NCBI GenBank assembly: GCA_963779485.1
Contig: CAVZYJ010000009.1
Location: 248,001 to 312,000, forward strand
Origin: CAVVJA01 sp963779485
GTDB lineage: Bacteria; Actinomycetota; Actinomycetes; Mycobacteriales; Jatrophihabitantaceae
DNA: 64,000 bases
Direction of reading: 5' to 3'
Shown here: in pieces, positions 26,338 to 34,763 of the stretch
Layout of the letters: every line of letters begins with the position of its first letter
Numbering within the stretch: the stretch's first letter is position 1
Translations under genes and position numbers: made by a program
Notes under the pieces: model-generated
What the model saw: only the letters and a program-made list of their open reading frames with translations
What the model was told of the DNA's origin: nothing
Databases searched by the model: none

Positions 26338-26937
26338 ATGCGTCCTGACATCAGACCCGGCGGCGTGTTCCCGGATTACTCGTTGCCAGACCACACCAAC
26401 ACGGTGCGAAGGCTGAGCGAACTTCAAGGCGACGATCCGTTGATCCTCACTCTGGCGCGGGGCAATTACTGCCCGAAGGAGCACCAGCAGCACCTGGAGC
26501 TGGCGGCCAATTACTCGAAGATCGCCGTCGGCTACACCCAAGTCGTTACCATCGCCACCGACGACCACCACACGCTGCAAGAGTTCCGGGCCTCGGTCGG
26601 CGCTCAGTGGACGTTCCTGTCTGACCCCGGCCGCACGGTCCAGCGCGACCTCGATATCCAGGAATACACCGACCCCGAGCACGACCCGATGATCCCCCAC
26701 ACGCTGGTGCTCAAGCCTGGACTGGTGGTTCACAGTGTCTACAACGGGTATTGGTTTTGGGGGCGACCATCGTTTTATGACTTGTGGCGTGACCTGCGAG
26801 CGGCATCGAGCGAGATCCGTCCCGACTGGGACCTGAGCCGGCCGGGGCTGCGCCAGGCGTGGGATGCCGCTGATTACGCGAACTTCCACGGCTGGGACAA
26901 GCGGGCACAGTCGATGCCCACGTCCTATCCGTCCTAG
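26338..26937 (+). CDS. Redoxin-domain (peroxiredoxin-like) protein
   Basis: 199-residue thioredoxin-fold protein: GGVFPDYSLPDHTNTVRRLS (AhpC/TSA-type N-terminus), LILTLARGNYCPKEHQQHL with the only likely peroxidatic cysteine (Cys45), WTFLSDPGRTVQRDLDI, and a C-terminal extension VYNGYWFWGRPSFYDLW. The CPKEH context differs from the usual PxxxT/SxxC, so peroxidase activity is inferred from fold only. A second, N-terminally truncated copy lies at 15755-16228. It is in line with the VOC gene upstream and nitronate monooxygenase 8 bp downstream. Confidence 0.85.
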   Translation: MRPDIRPGGVFPDYSLPDHTNTVRRLSELQGDDPLILTLARGNYCPKEHQQHLELAANYSKIAVGYTQVVTIATDDHHTLQEFRASVGAQWTFLSDPGRTVQRDLDIQEYTDPEHDPMIPHTLVLKPGLVVHSVYNGYWFWGRPSFYDLWRDLRAASSEIRPDWDLSRPGLRQAWDAADYANFHGWDKRAQSMPTSYPS

Positions 26938-26945
26938 GGGCAATT

Positions 26946-27896
26946 GTGCGTACGCCCGTCTGCGAGTTGCTCGGGATTGAGCATCCGATCGTCCAGGCGC
27001 CGATGGCGGCCGTGCCCAAACTCGCGGCGGCGGTCTCGAATGCCGGCGCGCTCGGGATGGCGACACTGACCTGGTCCACACCCGCCGCCGACGTGGTCCG
27101 CGAGACGGCCGCGCTCACCGAGCGTCCCTTTGGGGGCAATCTGGTGCTGGCGTCCGATCAGCACCGCCGCCTCGACGAGGCACTGGAAGCCGGATTGCGG
27201 ATCGTGTCGTTTTTCTTCGGAGATCCCGCCGGCTACGTCGAGCAGGTCCACGACGCCGACGGAATCGTGATGCACACCGTCGGCAGCGCCGAGGAAGCGC
27301 GTCGGTCAGTCGCCAGCGGAGTCGATGTCGTCGTGGCGCAAGGCTGGGAGGCGGGCGGGCACGTGCGCAGTGAGGTGGCCACCCTCCCCCTGGTGCCCGC
27401 CGTTGTGGACGCGGTGGCCCCCGTCCCCGTGATCGCAGCCGGCGGGATCGCGGACGCCCGCGGCGTAGCCGCCGTGCTCGCGCTCGGCGCCCAAGCCGCG
27501 TGGTTAGGTACCCGATTTCTTCTTGCCCAAGAGATGCCCATCCATGAGGAGTACCGCCGTCGCCTGATGAACGCCGTCGAGACCGATGCTCACTGGTACC
27601 CCGATCTGTACGAGGTCGGGTGGCCGGATGCGCCCCACCGGGCCCTGCGCAACTCCACCGCCGAGCTGTGGGAAGCCGCCGGCCGACCCCCCGCCGGGAG
27701 ACGACCAGGAGAGGGTGATGTCATCGCGCACTTCGCCTCGGGCGAATCAATCGTCCGATACGAGCCGGCGCCGCCGATGGCGGGCACCACCGGCGATGTC
27801 GAAGCGCTCTCTATGTGGGCCGGACAGAGCGTTGCGCTCGCCAGGCAGCCACAACCAGCAGCAGAGATCGTGGCCGAGCTCGTCTCCGGCCTGTAA
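26946..27896 (+). CDS. Nitronate monooxygenase (2-nitropropane dioxygenase family)
   Basis: 316-residue FMN TIM-barrel enzyme: CELLGIEHPIVQAPM at the start, GGNLVLASDQH, SFFFGDP, VVAQGWEAGGHVRSE with the catalytic His (about residue 138), VIAAGGIADARGVAAVL and LGTRFLLAQE. It oxidises alkyl nitronates or related toxins such as propionate-3-nitronate; some family members are quinone reductases. GTG start at 26946, 8 bp after the redoxin stop, suggests one transcript from the VOC gene on. Confidence 0.9.
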   Translation: MRTPVCELLGIEHPIVQAPMAAVPKLAAAVSNAGALGMATLTWSTPAADVVRETAALTERPFGGNLVLASDQHRRLDEALEAGLRIVSFFFGDPAGYVEQVHDADGIVMHTVGSAEEARRSVASGVDVVVAQGWEAGGHVRSEVATLPLVPAVVDAVAPVPVIAAGGIADARGVAAVLALGAQAAWLGTRFLLAQEMPIHEEYRRRLMNAVETDAHWYPDLYEVGWPDAPHRALRNSTAELWEAAGRPPAGRRPGEGDVIAHFASGESIVRYEPAPPMAGTTGDVEALSMWAGQSVALARQPQPAAEIVAELVSGL

Positions 27897-28006
27897 CCGA
27901 GGCCGGCATTGTGAGCGCGAACTGTCATCCGCATCAAGGGACCAGGCGACCCCGTCGGCCTTGCAGGCCCTCCGGCTGAGCGCCACGGCCAACGCGCGCG
28001 CTTAGG

Positions 28007-28543
28007 GTGCGGCACAAGGTACCCATACACGCCGGCGCATCACCAGCCCGCGAATCGAAGGAGCAACCATTAACCACCGAGCAGACTCCCGCTGAGGTCA
28101 GCCGCGTCGTCGTCGGCGTCGACGGATCAGAGCCCAGCAAGCACGCTCTGCGCTGGGCGCGGTTCATCGCCCGAGCCTCCGGCAGCAACCTCGAGGTCAT
28201 CGCGGCGTGGCAGCCTTACACCGCATACGGGTGGATGGGCGCAGGCTGGGTGCCGGAGCCCACCGAGTGGGATCCAGCTCAAGACGCCGAGAACGCTCTC
28301 ACCGTGACGATCGACGAGGTCTTCGGTGATCACCGTCCAGCCGGACTCCAGTTCGGCGTGCGCGAAGGCAACGCCGCCGCGGTCCTCCTCGCAGCCAGCG
28401 AAGGAGCCCGGATGCTGATCGTCGGCAGCCGCGGACACGGCGGATTCAGCGGGCTTCTCCTCGGCTCGGTCAGCGCCGCCTGCACCGCACACGCGACTTG
28501 CCCGGTACTCGTGCTGCACGGGGACACACCGGCCCCGAGCTAG
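28007..28543 (+). CDS. Universal stress protein (UspA family), start codon unclear
   Basis: The homologous part begins TTEQTPAEVSRVVVGVDGSE and continues ALRWARFIARASGSNLEVIA to the ATP-binding end MLIVGSRGHGGFSGLLLGS (G2xG9xG S pattern) and CPVLVLHGD, a normal single-domain Usp of about 150 residues. An AAGGAG at about 28059 is followed by ATTAACCACC where ATGACCACC would be expected; that ATT is out of frame. The first start in frame is GTG 28007, giving 178 residues with a non-homologous leader. So the gene may have a mutated start. Confidence 0.75.
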   Translation: MRHKVPIHAGASPARESKEQPLTTEQTPAEVSRVVVGVDGSEPSKHALRWARFIARASGSNLEVIAAWQPYTAYGWMGAGWVPEPTEWDPAQDAENALTVTIDEVFGDHRPAGLQFGVREGNAAAVLLAASEGARMLIVGSRGHGGFSGLLLGSVSAACTAHATCPVLVLHGDTPAPS

Positions 28544-29084
28544 TCCGCCGATTCTTTCGGACGAGCCCACCTCGCTGTAGTGGTCGCCGTGGATACCCGT
28601 CAACTGCGACCGGTACCTGAGCCCCTTGGCGGACTAACCCGGCACGCTGAACTGTGCCTGTAGGACTACATGACGTCGCAACGGAAGTGGATCTTGTTTT
28701 GGCCGCCCGGAGCTAGCCGGAGATGCGATCGACAACCGTTGCCGGCCACCCACGCCACCATCGGCGGCTAGTCCCGCAAGAACGGAAACTTGCACCGAAC
28801 CGCGCCCCGCACGGGGGCACCAAAGGGCCATTCAACTCGTGAGGGACGCGCACATATCGACCGACTTCAGATCCAAGGCAGCCTTGTGCCAACAGCGCAT
28901 AGTCGGCGATCCCGCATGCGCTCGTCAGTGACTTCGTTCCGCTCTCTGAGCTGCATTTCGCGGATGAACGTGCCATCGACCGCATATCCATCCGCCCAGT
29001 GAACATCCGCCATTCGGCAGAGCCGGTCACTTGATCAAGTTTCCGGCCCTGGACTGTGATGCGGTTCGGGACGACCGTCGATCC
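28544..29084. other. 541-bp gap, nothing clearly recognised
   Basis: Short open frames occur on both strands but none resembles a known family. The region lies between the universal stress gene and a dead recombinase and may be degraded mobile-element sequence. No tRNA, array or strong terminator seen. Confidence 0.4.
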
Positions 29085-29999
29085 ATGACGACTTCCACGA
29101 CCTTCGAGATCCTCCCGCCCGTACGCATCGACCCGGTCAGGTTGGCCGCCGCGGCGTACCTCGCCCGGTTCAAGGGCCGCACCCGCGTCCACACGGAGTC
29201 TGATCTTCGCTGCTTCCTGTACTGGTGCGCCGAGCGCGGGCTCGACCCGCTCACAACGAGCCGGCCACACATCGAGCTTTACGTGCGATGGATGCAGGAA
29301 CAACGTGGCTTTGCCCCCAGCACCGTGTCACGCCGCCTCTCGGTTGTCGTGGGGTTCTACCGGACGTGCGTGATCGACGGGGTTCTTGAGCACTCGCCGG
29401 CGGACTACGTGCGTCGCCCGACGGTCTCACCCCAGTCGCCGACCCTGGGGCTAACGCACCTGCAAATTCGAGGCGATGCTGGCCGCGAGCCGCGACTCGG
29501 TGAACACCAACGACTTCGCGTTGGTGTGTCTGCTGGGCCTGCTCGGATTGCGGATCTTCTAGACCACCAGCTTGGACATCAGCGACCTCGGCGAGGAACA
29601 CGGGCACCGGGTTGTGCGGGTTGTCGGGAAAGGACACAAGATCGTGCTCGTGCCTATGCCGCCAGCAGTGGCGCGCGCTGTCGACCGGGCTGTGGCCGGT
29701 CGGGACGTCGGCCCGATCCTGCTCAACCGCAACGGCGGCCGCATGGACCGACATGCAGCAACCCGTCGGCTTCACCGGCTCCAGGACGCCTCGGGAGTGA
29801 AGATCGCTCGGATGCACCCGCATAGCTCAGGCATACCTTCGTCACCACCATGCTCGACGCCGGCGTCGACCTACGTGACACCCAGATCGCCGCCCGGCAC
29901 GCCGATCCCCGAACCACGATGCGCTACGACCGTGCCCGCACCAATCTCGACCAACACCCCAACTACATCCTCGCGGCCTACATGTCGTCCGGGACATGA
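29085..29999 (+). pseudogene. Decayed tyrosine recombinase (XerC/D-like)
   Basis: Fragments in all three frames make up one recombinase of about 300 residues: LARFKGRTRVHTESDLRCFL and FAPSTVSRRLSVVVGFYR (core-binding domain), LLGLLGLRIF, then LGEEHGHRVVRVVGKGHKI, and a last frame LRHTFVTTMLDAGVDLR, QIAARHADPRTTMRYDRA ending at 29999. At about 29560 the expected Glu codon after GLRIF is TAG. Frame changes lie near 29465 and 29825. A substituted stop plus two or more indels argue for real decay rather than only base-calling error. Confidence 0.8.
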
Positions 30000-30059
30000 T
30001 CAAACGACCGGCTTTGCCGAGATCCGGTTAACGGAGATGGCCCGGGGAGTCGTCGAGTG

Positions 30060-30450
30060 CTGGACTAGGCCTGTCGGCGAGGTGCGATTGGGCGCGTCGA
30101 CGAGTTCGTCGAGTCGTTTGCGGATGCCGATCGGTTACGCGTCCCGTTGGCTGTGGGCTGGTACTCACGGCGGTGATGCCGGGCTGGCCGAACCCGAGCC
30201 GGGCGCGCGGCCACACCGGTACCTACGAGGTGCGATTGCGCGGGCAGGGGCTCCATCGCTTCTCGTTCCGCGACGGGATCCTGACCATGAACCGCCAGGA
30301 GCGTGGCGACCCGATGTCATCGTCTCGGCCGAACCGGTGACGTTCCTTCTGGTCTGCGTGTACAAGCGGCGCAGCCAGTGGCCCGCGATCCTCACCGGCA
30401 GGCAGGTCGCCTGGGCCGCAAGCCATAGCTGGCCCTGCCGTTCGCCGGCG
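30060..30450 (+). pseudogene. Remnant of an SCP2-like / mycothiol-dependent isomerase-type gene
   Basis: Two frames give YEVRLRGQGLHRFSFRDG and then DVIVSAEPVTFLLVCVYKRR followed by SQWPAILTGRQVAW, resembling the C-terminal SCP2 domain of DinB-type mycothiol-dependent maleylpyruvate isomerases. A frame change lies near 30305. Upstream text is too damaged to extend the match. Family call is tentative. Confidence 0.4.
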
Positions 30451-30646
30451 ATTCCACCAGCCCTGAGCCTTCACCGCAGGTCCCTCTCTGTGAGCTGACG
30501 CGCTCCATCGCGGCGATCCCGTGAGTCTCTTGGACTGATCGCGGTCTCATCGCATCGAGCTCTTGGCACGTCGAAATCGGGGCTCGGTTGCGAGGAGTAC
30601 CTCGACCTTGGGCTCGTCCGACGAAGGGAGGAGCCGCGAATGGCGG

Positions 30647-31765
30647 TCACCGTTCGGCCCATTCGTGGACGGTGCCCTCGTGCAGGGCGGCGTAGACCCG
30701 GTCGCGCAGCGCGTTCGCGTCGGCATCGGTCAGCGTCCGTGCGAGCGGACGAAGCACCAGCCGGAGCAGGACGTTGAGCTGCCCGGGACGGATCCCGAGC
30801 CGTTCGCGGGCGTGGTCCGGCAATATGTCGTACGGCGTGGTGGCCAGGATGGACACCGACTCGAGGTCGTCGGCGGCCTGCCCGAGCGCCGTGCGGACGG
30901 CGTCGCCGAGCAACTCGTCGTCAAGCTCGGCGGACACGACGATGGACAGGTCGCGGCGCACCAGCGGCAGCATCGACACCACCCGCCATGGCGACAGATC
31001 ATGCATCTGCGCCGCAATCCGCGGGTCCGTCGAGCGCAGCAGCCGGATGTGGGGTAGTCCTTTGCGCAGCATCACCGCTCGGTCCAGGCCCATGCCCAGC
31101 GCCAGCCCGTGGTGTCGGGTCAGGCCCGCGCCGCCCAGCACGGCCGGTGCCGCGAGTCCGCACTCGGCCAGTTCCACCCAGCCCGCGTCGGTCTCGACGT
31201 CCACCTGCAATCCGCCGACCGTGTATGGATGCGCGGCCGCGACCGTGCGCCAGGTCGCGCCGGGGAGCACCGCCCGCGCCAACACGCCGACCATCACCTG
31301 CAGGTCGTCCGCGGTCATCGGCGTCGTGGTGATCCGCCACAGGTCCAGCTGGTGCGGGGTGCCGACATGCAGACGGTCGATGCTGTCGCGGCGGTAGCAC
31401 AGGCCGGGCAGGACGAGCAGCACGTCCGCCGGCGGACCAGCCCGCTGCGCAAGCTCGCGCAGCGCGGCGGGGATGCCGGCGCTGGTGTGGCTGCGCAGCA
31501 TCACCGTCTCGGCGACGTAGTGCGAATAACGGGCGTCGCGGGTGAGGTCGGCGGCGGCGTAGCCGAGGCGGTCGTAGTTGTCCTCGACCGAAACGAGGGG
31601 GCTACGGCGCTGGACGTCGACCGCGCATCCCCACACGTCGATCAGCGCACGGACGACGTCATCGAGCAGAGCCTGCATCGCGTGCTGGCCCTGGGCCGGG
31701 TCGGACAGATCGCGTAACCGCAGCGCGCAGGTGATGTCCTCGGTCGAGAGCAGAGTGGTCATCAT
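30647..31765 (-). CDS. Stand-alone PheS-like class II aminoacyl-tRNA synthetase homologue with FDX-ACB domain
   Basis: 372 residues combining a phenylalanyl-tRNA synthetase alpha-type catalytic core with a C-terminal ferredoxin-fold anticodon-binding domain in one chain, as in mitochondrial PheRS. Landmarks: LRSHTSAG (90-97), motif 2 LCYRRDSIDRLHVGTPHQL (122-140), the AHPYT region with AECGLAAP, motif 3 LALGMGLDRAVMLRKGLPHI (221-240) and FDX-ACB from about 258 (LSPWRVVSMLPLVRRDLSI). No PheT or B3/B4 editing domain is present. From memory it resembles the actinobacterial group named PheS-related mystery ligase (SrmL). It may charge tRNA or ligate an amino acid to a small molecule or protein. 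Intact among decayed genes, which suggests selection. Confidence 0.75.
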   Translation of the reverse strand: MMTTLLSTEDITCALRLRDLSDPAQGQHAMQALLDDVVRALIDVWGCAVDVQRRSPLVSVEDNYDRLGYAAADLTRDARYSHYVAETVMLRSHTSAGIPAALRELAQRAGPPADVLLVLPGLCYRRDSIDRLHVGTPHQLDLWRITTTPMTADDLQVMVGVLARAVLPGATWRTVAAAHPYTVGGLQVDVETDAGWVELAECGLAAPAVLGGAGLTRHHGLALGMGLDRAVMLRKGLPHIRLLRSTDPRIAAQMHDLSPWRVVSMLPLVRRDLSIVVSAELDDELLGDAVRTALGQAADDLESVSILATTPYDILPDHARERLGIRPGQLNVLLRLVLRPLARTLTDADANALRDRVYAALHEGTVHEWAER

Positions 31766-32466
31766 GGAGTCCTATCGACTAGGTGGGTATCAGGGGCGAC
31801 AAACCCCGACCACACCCCGAACGCGACAGGCTCAGCGGCAGACCTCAAAGCCCTCGCGACCGCAGCGCGGTCGGGGGGCGGCCAAATCGCTGCCGGTAGC
31901 TCATGACGAATCCAACATACCTAGGGGGTCGCAGCATTTCCCACGCGACACCACCCACCCCGACTGGCCACGACCGCCTGATCGACAACGTGCAGCTGCT
32001 GGCGGCCCGGAGTGGCGTGATGGTCCGCGTCGTGTCGGCCATCGGGCCGGCCGTACTCGGCGCCGGCATCACCATGCGCCGCGACATCACCAGATCGTTC
32101 GGCACAGCCATACACCGTAAGCCCCAACTTGGCGGTTCGAGCCACCGCGCGGGCCTGGGCCGTCATCGCACGGCGATGATCCGTCCACCGTCCGATTCCT
32201 CAAACCGCAACGTCTCAACGGACGGCCGTGGCGGCGACCGCTCGACAGCGCCGTCGCCTCAGTGCCTGCCGCCGGCAACCCACTCATTTGCCGCAGATCG
32301 CGTGGCGGCATAGCGTTCCGCTCATAGCCGCGGAGCGGCTCTACCGGCTGCCGCGGAGAGCGCTCCTGCGCTCACTTTGGGGGAAGGGGACGCCGTTGAT
32401 CCACGGCCTGTCCCAGCGCGGCGGGTGCAGTGAAAGGTGTGTGCGCAGGAGACCCAGAGGCGGCTT
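31766..32466. other. 700-bp gap upstream of the PheS-like gene
   Basis: No convincing gene. A perfect hairpin CGACCG-CAGCG-CGGTCG lies near 31860, about 95 bp upstream of the PheS-like start on its strand, and could shape its leader; I see no T-box signature. The rest holds short frames without family resemblance. Confidence 0.4.
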
Positions 32467-32524
32467 GAGCAAGCCTGGCCAGGCTTGAATGGGCGCGACG
32501 CTGACGGTCATTTAACGGTCATTT
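32467..32524 (+). repeat. 58-bp repeat, right copy, upstream of integrase 2
   Basis: Direct copy of 18-75, ending about 75 bp before the tRNA-Met fragment. Here the distal part is a clean pair of direct repeats, ACGGTCATTT at 32505-32514 and 32516-32525 approximately, with an 11-bp period; the perfect palindrome of the left copy is weakened by base changes. The two copies bracket 32.4 kb of this window. Confidence 0.7.
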
Positions 32525-32563
32525 GGATTTTCAAGATCAAGTACAGCGATCTTGGGAAATGAA

Positions 32564-32590
32564 CGAAGGCCCCGGAATCCGGGGCCTTCG
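32564..32590 (-). terminator. Strong hairpin downstream of the tRNA-Met fragment
   Basis: CGAAGGCCCCGGA at 32564-32576 is exactly complementary to 32578-32590, a 13-bp stem around a single central base. It lies 6 bp beyond the tRNA 3' end on the minus strand, the usual place for a tRNA terminator, though no long T tract is evident. Confidence 0.7.
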
Positions 32591-32596
32591 TCGTTG

Positions 32597-32639
32597 TAGC
32601 GGGGGCAGGATTTGAACCTGCGACCTCTGGGTTATGAGC
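32597..32639 (-). tRNA. 3' half of tRNA-Met (CAU), probable attachment site
   Basis: Read on the minus strand this is CTCATAACCCAGAGG, then the T-arm GCAGGTTCAAATCCTGC and acceptor CCCCGCTA: anticodon CAT, anticodon 3' stem, T-arm and 3' acceptor strand of a methionine tRNA. The D-arm and 5' acceptor are missing; sequence above 32640 is unrelated. Tyrosine integrases commonly use such 3' halves as the att core. The terminator-side flank (lower coordinates) should be the original chromosome and the integrase side the element. Confidence 0.7.
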
Positions 32640-32800
32640 GGACCGAAGCGTGACAGGTACCGTGTCGCGTCGGCACGGAATCCCTTATAGTTAAAGGAGA
32701 TTCACACAATTTGGTGTCATCCGATGTTGGGCCGTGACGGCTCGTGTCAACGAGTCCTGTTGACATCTGGTTGACGGGTCCAGTTCCGAGAGGCCGGTCG

Positions 32801-34144
32801 ATGGGATCGAGTCGCAGACGCGTTGGTAGCAACGGGCGCCTGCGCTATGTAGCCCTGTACCGCGACGCGCGCGGCAGGCAACGGTCGGCCGGAACCTTCG
32901 CGACCAAGAGGCTGGCAGACCGCGCCTGGCAGAAAGCTGAAGCGGTCGCCGAATCCGGTCGGCCCGGTGACCCTCGCTCCGGCCGCATCTCGTTCAGCGG
33001 ATACGTTGACGACCAGTGGTTCCCGAACCACATCCTCGAGCCGTCGACTCGGGAAAGCTACCGGTACTGCTTGGACAAGCACATCTTGCCGTGGTTCGGC
33101 GCCATGAAGATGCGGGACATCCTCCCCACGCATGTTCGCGAGTGGGTCGCCGAGCTCGTGGCGGGCGGCGTTACCCCAGCTCACATCCGTCATCTCAAGA
33201 TCATCCTGTCGGCGATCTTCACCACGGCGCTCAACGATTTCGTCATCGTGATCCATCCATGCCGCGGAGTGAAGACGCCGACCGTCGCGATCAAGCAACT
33301 CCACGTTGTGACGCCAGAGGAGTACGCACGGTTGACCGGTGCCCTAACGACAGACAGCGCTCGGCTGTTCGTCGAGGTAGACATGGGTACCGGCCTGAGG
33401 TGGGGCGAGCTGACCGAACTACGTCGGCGGGATCTGCATCTTGAAAGCGGCATCCTTACCGTCAGCCGAGCGGTCAACGAGCTCAACCCGAAGTTCCATC
33501 CCGACGGTGGCCACTTTCACATCAAGGCGTACCCAAAGTCGAAAAGACCACGACGACTGAAACTCGACCCCTCGCTCGTGACCGCGATCGCCGCGCACAT
33601 CGAGCGTTACAAGATCGCTCCCGACGACCTGCTGTTTCAGATCGGCCAGTTCGAACTACCAGCACTCACGAAACGTCCACTCATCGACGCCGACACTCTG
33701 GGTCTCACCGAGCCGAACGCTGCAGGGCGTCGCTACCGGCACGGAACACTATCCGCCTACACGGCCGGAAGATGCCGGTGCGAGCACTGCCAAGCCTCCT
33801 TCGCGCGCTACCGGGCCGAACGGCGCGCCCGTGGACTCGACTCACCACGCGGCAAACGCAACCGAGACAGTGACGGGCACCTCCCCCGCGACTGGTTCCG
33901 CTTCAACGTCTGGTACCCAGCATGCAAGAAGGCGAAGCTCGAGCCTCGACCCCGCCTGCACGACCTGAGACACTCGCACGCGTCCTGGCTGCTCGCCGGC
34001 GGCGCCGATCTCGGAGTGGTGCGTGAACGGCTCGGGCACGCAAACATCGCCACCACGAACAAGTACCTGCATACTCTGCCCACTGCCGATGACACCGCCC
34101 TTGCAGCCCTGCAAAGAATCCGCGGCGAGGTTGATGCCGGTTAG
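32801..34144 (+). CDS. int: Tyrosine recombinase (integrase 2) with a Cys-rich insertion
   Basis: 447 residues from ATG 32801 (an in-frame GTG at 32744 adds 19 doubtful residues). Catalytic features: TGLRWGELTELRRRDL, HDLRHSHASWLLAGGADL (H-x-x-R), RLGHANIATTNKYLH with the nucleophile Tyr. Between the two catalytic halves sits an insertion of about 70 residues, GRRYRHGTLSAYTAGRCRC and EHCQASFARYRAERR, a CxCxxC knuckle otherwise seen in short phage and element proteins. The gene lies next to the tRNA-Met 3' fragment, so this is probably the enzyme that used that tRNA. Frame intact; it could still act. Confidence 0.93.
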   Translation: MGSSRRRVGSNGRLRYVALYRDARGRQRSAGTFATKRLADRAWQKAEAVAESGRPGDPRSGRISFSGYVDDQWFPNHILEPSTRESYRYCLDKHILPWFGAMKMRDILPTHVREWVAELVAGGVTPAHIRHLKIILSAIFTTALNDFVIVIHPCRGVKTPTVAIKQLHVVTPEEYARLTGALTTDSARLFVEVDMGTGLRWGELTELRRRDLHLESGILTVSRAVNELNPKFHPDGGHFHIKAYPKSKRPRRLKLDPSLVTAIAAHIERYKIAPDDLLFQIGQFELPALTKRPLIDADTLGLTEPNAAGRRYRHGTLSAYTAGRCRCEHCQASFARYRAERRARGLDSPRGKRNRDSDGHLPRDWFRFNVWYPACKKAKLEPRPRLHDLRHSHASWLLAGGADLGVVRERLGHANIATTNKYLHTLPTADDTALAALQRIRGEVDAG

Positions 34145-34332
34145 GTTCGAGAGATAACTGCCTCGTAGTCAGTTCCATGGTCTGCTGCAATGACCGTGCT
34201 GGCCGCAAATCGGAATCTGAATCGGCCCCTATAGTAGCTAAGAGTGGCTGCCCGGAGACGACCAGCCTCGTCACGGAACGTGATAGCCGCAGCCCAGATG
34301 CGACAGGTCGGCACGCGGGATCCGTGCTGCCA

Positions 34333-34578
34333 ACCGGGGTGTTCGGGCGCACGAGTCGACTCCTCGGGTTGCCGGTACACCACGCCGCACGGACGGTCGC
34401 CGCAGCAAGTCGACTATCCAGCGCCACCACCGAACAGATCGCCACCCGAAGCGCCGAGCAGGTATTCGCCACCCTCGGCGAGCTCAAAGGTGGAGCAACC
34501 AAGCTGGGCCAGGCGATGTCGGTGTTCGAAGCAGCGTTGCCCGACAACATCGCCGGGGAGGCACAAAGCGCCTCGTAG
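34333..34578 (+). pseudogene. N-terminal fragment of an AarF/ABC1/UbiB-type kinase
   Basis: The frame reads GVFGRTSRLLGLPVHHAAR, then TRSAEQVFATLGELKGG and ATKLGQAMSVFEAALP, i.e. the conserved N-terminal extension with the KxGQ motif of UbiB/AarF atypical kinases. It stops after about 80 residues; the kinase core is missing. A protein of this family normally has 430-560 residues. The break is probably part of the island junction between integrase 2 and the lipoprotein gene. Confidence 0.7.
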
Positions 34579-34763
34579 GGGCGACGCGCGCGCCACTATC
34601 GCTTCGCCATGCCGCATGAGGCACCTGCAACGACGCAGCGAGAATGAGGACAGTGCAGTCGGCGCTGCCGCTGCGACACGGGATGACAGAGGTGTCACCG
34701 CGATCATGTACAGCTGTGGGCCGCGCACGCGGGTTTCTCGGTGCACCCAACCGGGGTGCGGGC

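Noticed and set aside
31766..32466. T-box or other riboswitch in front of the PheS-like gene
   Set aside because: A small hairpin is present, but no specifier loop, T-box sequence or antiterminator could be recognised.
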